Assembly: GCA_048772705.1 (NCBI GenBank)
Contig: JBLWGC010000002.1
Span: 1-64,000 of the forward strand
DNA length: 64,000 nucleotides
Origin: Leidyana gryllorum EB-2025a
Lineage: Eukaryota > Apicomplexa
Direction: 5' to 3'
The translations under genes and the position numbers were made by a program. Positions 33,369 to 45,374 of this stretch are shown piece after piece (within the stretch, counting starts at the first letter, position 1; each line of letters starts with the position of its first letter). A model generated the notes under the pieces. That model had not been told where the DNA came from. It saw only the letters and a list, made by a program, of their open reading frames with translations, and searched no databases.

Positions 33369-36300
33369 CTACTGGAACTCACTCTGCACTTGTCGTTTTT
33401 TGAACAGTAGCATCACAGTCTCGAGACTCGCTTGCCCCACACTCAACTCCACCAAATGGTAAACGTGCTACAGCTCAAATGTAAGCGAGTCACACTATCA
33501 GACTTACTCGACGAGCTTCAAACCAGCTGAACAATGAACTAATCGTGCCAGCACACGGGGCCGAAGAACTTATGTCGCTCTCCATCGATTTAGAGAACCG
33601 AACACCAACGTTGGTGGAAGGCTTGGGTAACGTCTCAGCTGTTACAGTGCTCATTACACTTCGACCACTCGTAGACCACTCCGGGCCTTCGCGAACGTCC
33701 AAACTCATCGATTCCTCTGAACCAACGACGACGGCCGGCTTCTCTGCTGAACAATGGCTCTCTCGTCGCAGACGACGAGCAGTTGGTGGTCGTCCCTTGT
33801 CCGCCGTAGTACCGGTTGGCGGCCCTCCCTCGAAGGAGACCGCTGACGAGGAGGGCACGTCCATAGAGGGTGAAGCGACGGTGGTCAACCCCGTGTCAGA
33901 GTCATCTGCCCCGGCAGAGGTGCTGCCCCCCAGGCCGCCGTGGGGTATGTATATCCGTGCCTGAGTCTCGAACATTTCGACGACCTCAGCTTCCGGGAAG
34001 TGCTGTTTCAGATCTCTCATCATCCGGTACACTATGATCTCAGCTCTATCCAATACGGTGGACCGGGAGACTCCGGTGAACTTGGCCGCCCACGGTGAGC
34101 TGGGAGCGGGTCTTGGCATAAAGACGGACGGTCCATTATCGACTGTGTTGGTGGTCTCCCGTGATGCGGCAATCAGTGACTTGGAGGAGAAGAATGTCCG
34201 CCGGGGGTCCGAGAAATGCCCCATGAGGCCGTTGTCCGATATACTCCGGCCCATGTTTAACGTGAGAGCAGGATTCCGCAATCGTTCCTGCGCCGTCAAC
34301 TCAGTCCGCAGCGTTTGTCCAGCCGAAACTTGATCAAAAGCGCAAACATTGACGGTCACCTCGTACGCATTCCCCAGAACTTGTTTCACGAATGAAACAT
34401 CACCAATGGATTTGATGCCACCGCTCTGCAGATACGAATGTGTGTGTGCGAAAGTGTGTGCGAACGTGTGTGTGAGCAAGGGTTTACCTCCAATATCGCC
34501 AGGCGATCACAGAGTGCCTCGCATTCGTCCGGATTGGGGGACGCGAGGAGCACTGCTCGTCCCAAGTTATGTCGGACCTTCGAGATAACGGACCAAATCC
34601 GTCGCCGGCTGAGGACGTCAACGCCGAGGGATGGGGAGTCGAGGAGTAGAATCTTAGGGCCCGTCATAATGGACAGAATGAAGCTCAATTTGCGTTTATC
34701 GCCCTGGCTGTACTTCTCGATGGGCATATTTTTGACATCTTTGAGCCCAACGAGTTGCAGTGCTTCTGGAATGATGGTCCTTCTGAGGAAGTGCCGATCG
34801 ATCATATTGATTCGTCCGAACATCTCCATGATCTCGCGGCCCGTCATCTTTGCTTCCAGGGAGGAGTCGACCTGAGAACAGTACCCCACCTTTCCCCATC
34901 GATAATGGGGATATACTGAGAGGTCGGTCTCCTCGATCCAGATTCGGCCTTGGGTTGGCAGAGCCTTGCCAGCCAACATGTTCATGATTGAGGACATCCC
35001 GGACCCATTTAGGCCGACAAAGCCCATAATGGAGTGTGTTGAGACTCGGAAAGAGGCTCGACTGACAATGGCTCGTTTAGGTTTCAGCCAGCAGCAGATC
35101 AGTCGAGGGCAATAGTAGATGCGTTGTTTCCTCCCGAGATCCCATTTGCTAAGATTCTCTGCAACCAGAACATTGTCATCGATCTGACCGTCTCCGTGAG
35201 CGTTTCTCCTCGACTCATCTCTCTGCAACTTGAGTTGTTTCCACTCTTTTCTGGTTGTGGGGTTCTTCCGCTGCATTTGTTTGATGGCCGTCTGGACTTT
35301 GTTGTTCTCTGTGAGGACGCCCATACTATCCCGACGCTTCACACGGGCCATTGTGGAGCTCTCCTGGCTGTGAAACTCGATGGAAGAGGTGTCGAGGGCG
35401 TCTCCGGCGGCATTCCGTCTCCTCCCCAGTTTGACGGGCGGCAGGCGCGGGAGTTTGATGCATCGCAATCGAACGATCCAACTCTTCATATACGGGTCGT
35501 GGTGCAGACTGTCGATGAAGACAACGATGATGAAATAGAGAACAATCTCAACCGCCATATACACTATGGGGATCAGAGAGTACTCTTTGGTGAACATCTT
35601 CGGACACTCTGTCGGCACCGAGTTGTCGTACAGAGGGCCACACTCGAACGCAATGCTGTAGCAGACTTGCGCAAACGCGGTGTGCGGGATGAGAAGCACC
35701 ACAAAAGTAGTCCACATCTCATAGGCTCGCGGGTTCACGGCGTGATACGCCCCAATCAGTCCCGGAATGACGACGGCTGCGCGAACAAGTCGACCTTTCA
35801 CCCTCCTGAAACCCCCCCAAGGCTCACCTCCAGTGATCATCACCGCCTGAATTGTCGTTCCAGATTGGAAGAAGAACGACAGAAAATAGGCGCCGCAGGC
35901 AGCAGCAAAGGCAAAGATTGTCAGAGTCAGAAGAAAGATAGGGAAAGTCTCGGGCCGCATCTGAAAGGAGGGACTTTCTTCACACACCCACACACACATT
36001 GAGGGTCAGTCAACTTACGTAGGGCTCAGGAACAACCCACAACTGAGCAATGCAGATGAGGAATCCCGATATCACAAAGACAGTCGCGTCCCACATTAGC
36101 TCTCCAAACCAATACAGTTTGAGTGGAATACCGGCCGCATGTTGGTGTAACTTGGACCCAGTGGCCCTCTCGTGAGTGACATAGTTTGCCCACACTGACG
36201 GTATCAGAGCGCATCCGATAATTATCCAACAGCTCAACATAACGCGATTCCAACTATCAACGGGACGGGCCCAATCGTTCCTCGTACTGTCTGGCTGAAT

Positions 36301-36736
36301 GAGACCTATGATCTGAAAGAGAGACACACGAACCCAATTCACCTGAGAGCCCGAACCCCTCCTCCGGGGCCAACTCGTCATCTGGCGGCCCAGAGAGGAA
36401 CGGCCCGTCCGTATAGGCGTTCCGAACCAGAGACGACGTTATCAGTACAAAGGTACACGGAGAGAAAAGCTGTCACATTGTTGAACGTCACATTGCTGAA
36501 CATCCAATCCCATCCCGCCTCACCTGAACCCATAACAGCCAGCCGTCCTTCCGCGTACAATGTAACCGCTTCCAAAAGATCGCCACCACATTCCTCACAA
36601 AGTTGTTCCAAGCCGTGCGAGCCAAACGCCATCGAGCTCGAGCCTCAGTAAACACTGTTGGATTGCCAATATATCCTCGTTCACGCTGCACATATCCATC
36701 TTGACTCCCTGCAGCCATAAAACAACAGTCCAACCA

Positions 36737-36769
<33 letters not shown>

Positions 36770-39543
36770 CAGCTGTCTCGGCGGTCCAGGCCAGACTGCT
36801 CCAGTGGGACGACTCGGTGGATCGGGCGCTGCAATCAATATCGGGGTTCCGCTGCGGCTCCGAAACTCGTCTGAACAGATGGGAAGGCAGTCGGGTAGCG
36901 GACTTTTTCAACTCCGAATCTTGTGTCACTCGACTGAAATAACTTGCCCAAGCCATATGGCTGTGCAGTTCGGCTTGACGAGCTTTTCGCTGTGCAGACG
37001 CCATAAAACACCTCTGCAGTCACACAATGACTCACTCGTTCGGCTTCCGCTGTGTTGTCCTCGCAGGCGCGCTCGAGCACCTCGGTGATGTCGGTGGTGC
37101 CAACACTGATATCCCGAATACCGAGACGAGCAGCCCCGTGCTCCAATTCGTACAGCAGTGGTTTCAGACCCACAGAATCAGAGAAAGGTACCTTCCACAC
37201 CAGTTCCACACCCAAGTCGTTCATGGACTGTGCATTCGGGCACCGTGCCAATATTGTCTCGGCTACCAGCTGTTGAGACTCCGTATTGTTGCCACTCTCA
37301 ATCATTCGCACCCGATACCCAGTTTCGAATCTGCATCCGTAACGAGGAGACATGATCGTCCGTTCGCACACACGCAAGCACACACACCTGGATTTGAGAA
37401 ACACTGGGCTTCCGTTTGCTTTCATCATCCCGTCCTCTAAGATTCCGAGTCGGTCCGCAATGTATGAAGCTTCAGTGGGATCGTGGCTGGTAATAATGAT
37501 GGAGCGGTGCCGTTTCATCTCCTGTAGCGCTTTCCAAACTGTGCGTTTGGACCAGGCGTCCAATCCCGTTGACAGGTCGTCTATCAATATGACTTGTGGA
37601 TTGCCGATAAAGGCGAGTCCTATTTGAACCCGCTTTTTCTCCCCTTCACTGAGTCGGAATGGGAGCCACGCCCTTTTGTCATAGATGTCTAACTGCAGAA
37701 GCAAAATGAGGCAATTAGGGCAGATCAGCCCAGCTCGGTGACTCACCATTTTGAGGACGACTTCGATGTCACAGGCAGCGATTCGTTTGGGAATCGACTT
37801 GAGAGCCGCCGCGAACATGAATTGCTCTTCGACAGTCATATTGTCGAGGAAGAAGATCGATTGGGGGGAGAATCCAACGCACTGCCGACTCAAAGTCACA
37901 GAGTGATGCACATCGAAACCATTCACAGACACATTGCCGCTCGTCGCATCCAGAAATCCCGAGAGGATAGACATCAGAATCGTCTTTCCACACCCATTGC
38001 GTCCCATCAAACAGAAAATCTCGTCAGGATACACCTTGAACGACACCCCTTTCAAGACGTGCTCGCCATCAGGCGGACGATGAACGCCAATATCCAATTT
38101 GGTGAAGAGCCACGATTTGAACCGACGCCAAACTCGCACTCTTCGGAAGATTTTGTGCACCTCTTCCACCACTACAAGCGGCTGCATACAGGTGTGAGGT
38201 CGATTGGTGTGGGAATCGGGAAAGCATACCTTGACCAACCCCTCCTTGTGGTTACGCTCAAAGAGATCACTCGCCATGTTGTAGGGATGAAATTGCTTTG
38301 GCGTTGCCCAGGGCTTCCGTCGTGGGGTCCATTCCCGTCCATATGCTGTCCAATATTTACGCTTGAACAGAAATGTCCATCGTTTTGGCACTCCAAACTG
38401 TCCGGGATATACTTGATAAAGATACCAACCGAGAGCCAAGTAGAGGATTACGTCCAACGCCAGCATAAGGAAGATCCCCGTCGGCGGGACGATACATGAC
38501 CGAGCACTGACCAGCAGACAGATAGCCTCCTCGCCCAGTCTTCAATCCACACACTTACCTAGCAGTCGAGACCCAATCATCAGGATCAGACGGAACGGTG
38601 ACCACACCCGTAGCTTGGAAACCGCCAACGAATTTGTCCAGTCCGCAGGCGAACGCCGACGGAGGTAACAGCATCATGAAATAACCTTTGGCTGGGGAAT
38701 GGACATCGCTTGAAGCCATGTTGACATATGGTACCATCATGAGCAAATAGGCGAAGGTGTAGAAGAACAGAGCCACCCTCGTAGATTGGAAGCAGGCTGT
38801 GATGAGGATCATCATTGAAACGGAGGCTAGGAAGAAGAACAGCAGGAGGAAGACTAAACCCCAGGGATTGATATCTTCCAATCGCCACCAGCACATTAAG
38901 GCAATTGGGACGGATTCAACCAGAGCATACAGCACTTGGGTTACATAATGCCCGCACCAATAGGCAAAGTCAGAAGCCCCATAGACTTGGATAAATTCCT
39001 GCGCACACGTGTGTGCTGCTCACAGCCATAGTAGCACCCACTCTGACTTTGTATTCTTTCTCTTCCATTATGGTTTGAACGAAACGCAAGTGCGGTAGTA
39101 TAAATATAGAAGTCCAGATGAGCGCCCAGGCACCATATTCATGCAGGGCCCCCTCGATATCGTCATTTCGTGATGATGACGGCCACCGACTCAGGTGGTC
39201 ATCATCGCCCCATACGTGGCTATGATTCTCAGCTTCGAGGAGAGTGAGCTGTGGATTCCAGCGCGAAACGCGACAGTAGCCTCGTAGGTCCATTTCGTGG
39301 CGTTGCAGGAATGTTGGCGCAGCACGAACTTGATCAGCTATTTCCTGGTACTATAGAATCGATTATCAGCAAGCGCCGTGAGATCATTGGGCTCACATTT
39401 AGGCTTTGGAGGTTGCGGATTGACAGAAGCATGAAGAGGGCGAGTAGGGGATAGACAATTTCAATCAAACTCGTGACAGGACTGCGGAAGCGCATGAGCC
39501 AATGCCTTGTGGCAATGGTCAGAGTTGATGAAAGTACGCCCAT
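33369..39543 (-). CDS. ABCA-type full ABC transporter, second NBD degenerate
   Basis: Multi-exon; start ATG 39543, last exon 33369-33467. Firm exons include 36019-36312, 34488-35960 and 33508-34425; others were traced only roughly. Order: TMD1 (about 38550-39540), NBD1 (about 37480-38170), linker and regulatory region (36840-37440), TMD2 (35480-36840), NBD2 (34490-35130), C-terminal region ending ELSVGQASLETVMLLFKKRQ, a typical ABCA close. NBD1 has Walker A GRNGCGKT, Q-loop GFSPQ, signature LSEGE, Walker B ILIDDLSTGLD and H-loop SHD. NBD2 has GLNGSGMSS (Walker A Lys replaced by Met), YSQGD, LLLDSPSLGVD (catalytic Glu replaced by Ser) and ASPNP (H-loop His replaced by Pro). ABCA proteins move lipids; only NBD1 looks able to hydrolyse ATP. 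A 250-residue Ser/Thr-rich insert interrupts the C-terminal region. The short TMD1 lumenal loop is unusual for ABCA. Confidence 0.82.
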
Positions 39544-39639
39544 CTTCTGCCTGCAGCTTCTTCAGAATAGGCTCTGAGGCTGCCACACCTCACCTAACAT
39601 AACACTTGGGGGTGAGTGGTCCTGTGTAAAAAATATCGG

Positions 39640-42600
39640 ATGGGGAGCTATGCCCTGCAGGATTTCCTCTGGGGTCTTGAACGCAATCAAGTCCTTCTCT
39701 ATCTGAATCCGCCGTCGTCTAACAGTACATTTCGGGCAGGACCATTAGGTGAGCATTGAGCATATTGCAGTTCGTCAGCTTTGATCCGCACAGACCCCGA
39801 TTCCCTTCCACTACTGCTCCTGGACTTTTACGGTGATGCCGAGGAGTCGAGCTCACATCGTATTGGTGTGGTCTCAAGCTGTCCTCTGGCAGCGTCACTG
39901 AGAGCCTTTGCCTTGAGCAAAAGACTGCGCGAGCAAACAGGCGATACAGTGAGTCCCATCGCGCGGTCAGTATCTGCGGCAAATCTCACAGGTTGGCTTC
40001 ATTCTGCCGGAAGAGTGTCAAGTGTCTGAGTCTCGAACGAAGATTGTATGTCTAACAGCGTCTATTCTGATATCTCGAATATTAGGCCAAACGGAATATG
40101 GAGACCCCGGATTGAGTGACTTTGACATTCTCTATTTCCCGGAGCCTTTCTGGGACAGCACAGAGGTCACTATTCTATACACTTTATTGCGGAAGCTTCT
40201 GCGTTACCGCGCGAAGCTCAAACTCGTTATCCACAGTCGCACTCCCAACGCTTTAGCTTTGGCCAATTTCTTCTCTCCCAACAATCTGATCGACCGAGAA
40301 GACAATATAATCCCTCAGGGCTTAGCCGTCGCGCGGGACAGCGCTCCAAAGACGCGTCCTCAGCCGAGCAGTCCTCTTCCCAATAAATCTGACGCCGACA
40401 AAAATCCGCCGCCTCAGCGGGAAAGCGACCCCCTCGATAGCTCCAGCGAAGAGGAGACGCCGCCAAAGAGAGCAAAGAAATCTGTCTCTGCCTCGGCGGA
40501 TTACGTTGAAGAGGATCCCGTGTTTGGAAAGATCGTTCACCGACAGAGAGTCCGCCACGTCCCACACGCCACCAACCAGGGAGACGCCGATCGCCCCCTC
40601 GAAGACCTGCTGCGATCCTCCTCGGACGATGACAGCGAGAGTAAAAGTGACCGCAAAAGGAGAGAACGGTTGAACCGAAAACGAAAGGGGGAGAAACAAC
40701 ACCGTCGCAGCCGAAGAAAGGAGAGTACTGCTGCCGCTGATTTGTTACGGAGCTCAGACTCATCCTCGGGAGAGGAGGAGCGCCGACTGCGACGGAAACG
40801 GTCGAAACGCGACACCGGACGGTCGGATGCCGAGGAAAGGTCTCGACGCCGACGCCGCCGTCACCGCGAAGAGCGCGAGCCTCACAGTCACCGGAAAAAG
40901 AGTCGTCGACGGCGTTCGGATCGATCGAGATCCGTGTCTCTGTCGTCGAGCGGCAGTGATCGAGACCGCTCTGGGTTTGTGTTACCCCGAGACGCCAAGT
41001 TGGAGCCTCCCAGGACGAGCGAACATCGCTTCTCTCACTCAGCACTCCACAGCGCTGTGTTGGAGAGACGTCATTCTCTGAGCCCAGAGACGGCAACGAA
41101 CAATGGGTTGCCGAAGGATTTGTTGCCCCCACCCGACACGTGGATGTCGCCGTTCGCCGTCCCCGCCAGCCTCAATGTGCCCGACAGAGGGGGCGTGGGT
41201 GTGTATGTTGGGCAGTCCAGTCACGATTACGACGGAGGGTCGCGAGACAGCGGTCCGTGTCTGGGCGCCAATCTCTTCTTTCAGGACGAAGCGAGTGAGA
41301 ATTATATTCAGGACGCTGTGGACACCGGTAAGATGAAAGGGAGACGGCGTCTCTGTGTCACAATCCTCCGCAGTGATACATTTACACGAGCGCGACTTGG
41401 CAGACGCCGTTGCAGACAAAGGTGTTGGAGTTCAGGGATTGGGCGCTGGCGGGTCTTTTCTGGTATTGTTGCCCACTGTGGGCGATGTGCAGGCGGCTCA
41501 CGCTGCCTTGACGCATTATGGGGGAGAGCTCGAGCAGAAACGTGACCGAGAGGGATCGGGAGGGGTGTGGAAGATGGTGCGGGATGTCGAGATACACTCT
41601 GTGTCGAGCGAATCTCCTTTGGGTCAACAGCTTCGGTTCTTCACGACGGGATGTCCCGAGGGTATCGGTCGTAACCGGAACGCCCATCCGGAGAGTCGAA
41701 ACGCTGCCCGTGTGATAGTGTGTGTGGAGACGAGTCTGGTGGACCAAGTTGGGTCTGTGTGGATACCCGGAGTCTCGGCCATCATCGACTGTGGATTCAC
41801 GCGTCAAACGACATTCCATCCCTATATGCCGCTGTCGGTGACATATCAAGTCGTCTCTGCCGCATCTCAGACCACATTGGTTCAACGGATAGTGAGCCTC
41901 GCCCCCCCAAAGCACAAACGCGGCAGCCGACGCGGCGACACACAATGGTCGTTCCCCGCGTATTATCTGTTGATGGAAGAGAAAGTGTTTGGGAAACTCC
42001 CCACCATCTCAACGAGTCCTCTGATGCGGGAAGTTCAGCCATTCATCGTCTTGGCTTTGTTTGCCGCCTGTGTGTTGAGCAATAGGTGAGCTGATCGGCT
42101 CGATTGAGCGGTCTCAATAATTCTCTCTCTCTCTCTTACGCCACAGACAGAAAGGAATGATGGAAATGCTGCAGAGTTTCCAGCTGCCGGCGTTGCCAAC
42201 GGTACCGCAGCTCGAGAGTGCACTGGAGTATCTGTGGATCTGCGGATGTATTGATGAAGAAGGGCACGCCATCCAGCCACAGGCGGGACGGTTTCTGCGG
42301 TGGTGTTTTGTGTTTGACGGAAATGTCCGTTTGGCTCATATGATGACGCTGAGTGCGCGAGATGAGTTTGGGTGTGTGTTGGAGATGGCGGCTGTGTGTG
42401 CGATGCTCACAAAGGCACCCCATCCGTTCCATAAGACCCAAAAACGGGGAGCTGTGGTTCCGAGTCAATCCGATACCCAATGGTTGAAGCTCTGTAAAAT
42501 GAGCTTTGCTGTCAAAGAAGGCGACTGCGTCGGACTGATGAATGTATTGCAGCAAGCGGACTATCACAAGGCCGATGGCGGATGGTTCTCGAGGCATTTG

Positions 42601-43180
42601 GTGGTAAAACACGATATGGAGCGAGCGATGGAGTTCTTTAACCGAATCATTGATAGCTATCGGAACATTTACTCAATTGCCCCCAACTCTGAGGTGCGTC
42701 CGGGAAGTACACATTTTCTGTCTCAACTTTCAGTTTCAGATTCCGTCAGTCGATCAGAATACATTGATACTTCAGAAAGTGATCGCGGCGGCGTGCAGTG
42801 ACAATGTAATGACCTTTTGGCCAAATAATCCCGTAGATCCTTTGGGAAGTGTATACAGAAAGTGGAAAGAGGTGAGTTACCCTCCAGTTTTTGATAGTGG
42901 CCGACACGCACGGTGGGAGAGCACCCGAGATCTGGCGTTCCTGCCGCACCCCGAATCGTTCTACTCGGTGGCGAAACAGGAAGATATGCCCGACTGTGTG
43001 GTATTTCTGAGTGCGAGTGCGGACGGTCAGGTTCCAGCCCGTATATCGAGTAGGGCCAAGAACACCAACATGAACACTTTGACGAATTGGCCGATCCTCA
43101 TGAAACATCTGACAGCCATTAAACCGGAATGGCTGCCAGAAGTATTGCCGCACGTGTACAGACGAGCTGAGGGGTATTAG
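39640..43180 (+). CDS. DEAH-box helicase-fold protein with lost catalytic motifs
   Basis: Exons 39640-39748, 39779-39948, 39992-41327, 41374-42085, 42147-42693 and 42740-43180; introns 30-61 nt; 1104 residues, all phases consistent. The DEAH scaffold is clear: ERNQVLLYLNPPSSNST where GETGSGKST should be; HRIGVVSSCPLAASLRAFALSKRL (motif Ia region, normally TQPRRVAA); SRTKIVCLTASILISRIL; SDFDILYFPEPFW where VIMIDEAHER is expected; LKLVIHSRT where SAT is expected; VIVCVETSLVDQ (motif V); SAASQTTLVQRIVS for QRxGRxGR. HA2 (ALEYLWICGCIDEEG...) and OB-fold (NTLILQKVIAAACS...IKPEWLPEVLPHVY) domains are well kept. An Arg/Ser-rich insert of about 240 residues splits the two RecA lobes. It probably cannot bind or hydrolyse ATP; a structural role in an RNA complex is inferred. 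Confidence 0.85.
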
Positions 43181-43234
43181 AAGGTCTGCACGAAGTCGGC
43201 ATACACAGCACACACATATATCAATTGAGATATC

Positions 43235-43678
43235 ATGCAGCTGTTCACCTTCATTCTCGTGGTTCTGGCGCTGGTGGCGTGTCCGAAATGCAATGGAGGC
43301 CAGCATACCTTAGTCAGTGCGTCTGCATCCGTTGAGTACGAGTCGGAAGATCGTCCTCATCGTCACTCAAAGAGACGCAAGATCAGAGCTCATCGTCACA
43401 GTGACGACGACGAGGATCGGGAGACTACAGAGGGGGAGACGACTACCAAAGCCAAGAAGAAACGGGGCTGGTTCGGCTGGGGGGGTAAAGACGAGGAGAC
43501 CACAGAGGAGCCGGAAAGAGCAGGTCGGCCTCAACGCGTCCCCGAAGTTCTCAGCGAGTATGCCGACCGTCAAGCAGACTTGAAAGATCAAGTGTCGGAC
43601 GTTTCTAAGCAGATGAAGAAGGTCGAGCGGAACACTGGAGACATTCTGGCCGATATGCAGGAAGACATGGACGAATGA
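43235..43678 (+). CDS. small secreted charged coiled-coil protein
   Basis: 147 residues. A signal peptide is visible (MQLFTFILVVLALVACP, cleavage likely near residue 20). The mature part is a mixed-charge region (His/Arg/Asp/Glu), a basic-aromatic patch KKKRGWFGWGG, a Thr/Glu-rich segment, and a C-terminal heptad-like helix (DLKDQVSDVSKQMKKVERN). No known family recognised. It starts 54 bp after the helicase-like gene on the same strand. Export to a secretory organelle or the cell surface is inferred from the signal peptide only. Confidence 0.7.
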   Translation: MQLFTFILVVLALVACPKCNGGQHTLVSASASVEYESEDRPHRHSKRRKIRAHRHSDDDEDRETTEGETTTKAKKKRGWFGWGGKDEETTEEPERAGRPQRVPEVLSEYADRQADLKDQVSDVSKQMKKVERNTGDILADMQEDMDE

Positions 43679-43709
43679 ATGAATGAGTGATCGCCATCCA
43701 ACAAGGCCA

Positions 43710-44350
43710 CTACCAAGGCACACACGCATTGGGCGCCTTCAACAATGAAACAACCAACCCGATGATGAGTCCTGTAAAGCCATATGAGAGAGGAGGAAGG
43801 ATTCTCACTCACCGTAGAGCGCCAACGCTTCAGCAAAGATTAGTATCAGAATCATAGCCACAAACATTCGGGGCTGTTGGGCCACAGCCCGCACCCCAGC
43901 CTCACCGATCACTCCAATGGCCAAACCCGCCACCAATGCCGACAGACCCACAGTAGTTCCACCCGCAAAGTGGGCATAGGCGACCGGCAGAGAATACTTG
44001 TTGGGCTCACCCACTGCGGGAGAAGACAAGTAATAACAACGGTCAAACACTGTTGTTGGCTTACTCGCTTGGGCAATGATGATACCCATAATGAGTCCAT
44101 AGATCCCGAGGATACCCGCCATGACGACCGGAATAATGTTCCTCATCACGAGGTCCGGACGCATAACGCCGGTCGACGAGATGCCAATCCCGGCTTTCGC
44201 AGTGCCATAGGCCGATCCGGTGTCTGAATAAGTCAATGTGGACCGTCTCGCATCCCAAATGGCGGACTTACTCGATAGGATGGTGGCAAAGGTGATCCCC
44301 AGATAGCCAAAGAGGCTGGCATGGGGGTCGCAACGCACAATGTTGGACAT
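43710..44350 (-). CDS. V-ATPase proteolipid subunit c, copy 1
   Basis: Exons 44272-44350, 44065-44223, 43813-44013 and 43710-43771; introns 48, 51 and 41 nt; 166 residues, the normal length. Subunit c forms the proton-carrying rotor ring of the vacuolar H+-ATPase. Four helices with [52 protein letters not shown] and the proton-carrying Glu in [12 protein letters not shown]. Tandem with copy 2, which lies immediately upstream on the same strand and shares intron positions. Confidence 0.95.
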
Positions 44351-44567
44351 TGGCTCTCTATAAAAACGGGGAGCGGTCGCGTTTGGCACCGTGGGCGACG
44401 ACCGATCGACGATTGTTTGACAAAGTGAGTGACTGACTGACTGCTCGCTCAATTAATGCCTATATATATCTCCACTCCCGACAAGAAGAATGTTTTCGTT
44501 CCTTTATAACATCGAATGGGGGGCAGAGGGCACAGTCAACAACACAACTATCTCGCCCTAAAGCATT

Positions 44568-45286
44568 CTAGGCGACGCCATAGGGAACACAAGCGTTCGT
44601 CACCGAGATTAGGGAGACCACAAGGCCAATAATCAGACCTGACCCAAAGTGAGTGAGTGAGTGAGTGAGTGAGTGAGTGAGTGTGAGTGACTTACCGTAA
44701 AGCGCCAACGCTTCGGCGAAGATAAGAATCAGAATCATTCCGACAAACAATCTCGGCTGCTGAGCGACAGCGCGGACGCCGGCATCTCCGACAATACCAA
44801 TTGCCAAACCAGCGGCCTGACGAAAAGAAGTTTGACGACACACCGCACACACGCGCGCGCGAAAAGGCTTACCAGAGAGGAAAGACCGACGGTAACACCA
44901 GCGGCGAGATGAGCGTAACCCTTAGCTTGGGAGTATTCTCTCACATTTCCGACTGGAAAGGGGCGAAAGACAGAGATCTATCCACAAACAAAGAGTCCAC
45001 TCACTGGATTGATTAATGATAATACCCATAATGAGACCGTAGATACCCAGAATACCAGCCATAACCACGGGGATGACGCATCTCATGATGAGGTCAGGAC
45101 GCATGACACCCATCGACGAGATACCAACACCGGACTTAGCAGTGCCATAGGCCGATCCCAAGTCTGCTCAGTCAATATAGACCTGCCAACAGCGTCAAAC
45201 CCACTTGCGAATGAGGCCGCCGCAGTGATACCCATCATCCCGAAGAAGAGGGAATGGGGGTCGCAGTTGTTAACGTTGGAGGACAT
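44568..45286 (-). CDS. V-ATPase proteolipid subunit c, copy 2
   Basis: Exons 45205-45286, 45005-45163, 44873-44952, 44696-44816 and 44568-44638; introns 41, 52, 56 and 57 nt; 170 residues. Same motifs as copy 1 ([44 protein letters not shown] with the essential Glu). It has one intron more than copy 1, inserted in phase 0 between GLSSL and AAGLAIG. The last intron is almost entirely a GAGT/ACTC microsatellite. Confidence 0.95.
44648..44690. repeat. (GAGT)n microsatellite in an intron
   Basis: About ten GAGT units on the plus strand fill the last intron of V-ATPase c copy 2, between its acceptor and donor. Confidence 0.9.
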
Positions 45287-45374
45287 GGTGGCTGATGCGA
45301 TCAACCAGCTGTGAACTTTCGGTCGGTAGGATCAAAACCCCAAAAATAAAATGATGGCCTCGGTGTGTGCCTAT

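Noticed and set aside
36730-36772. (CA)n run as a regulatory element
   Set aside because: It falls within an ABCA intron or intron edge, and similar CA/TG runs are common in this genome.
40227-41132. 301-residue minus-strand frame
   Set aside because: Antisense of the Arg/Ser-rich region of the helicase-like gene; purine-rich codons make the complement open by chance.
44640-44695. CRISPR-like or telomere-like repeat
   Set aside because: It is a plain GAGT microsatellite inside an intron. No spacers and no telomeric unit.
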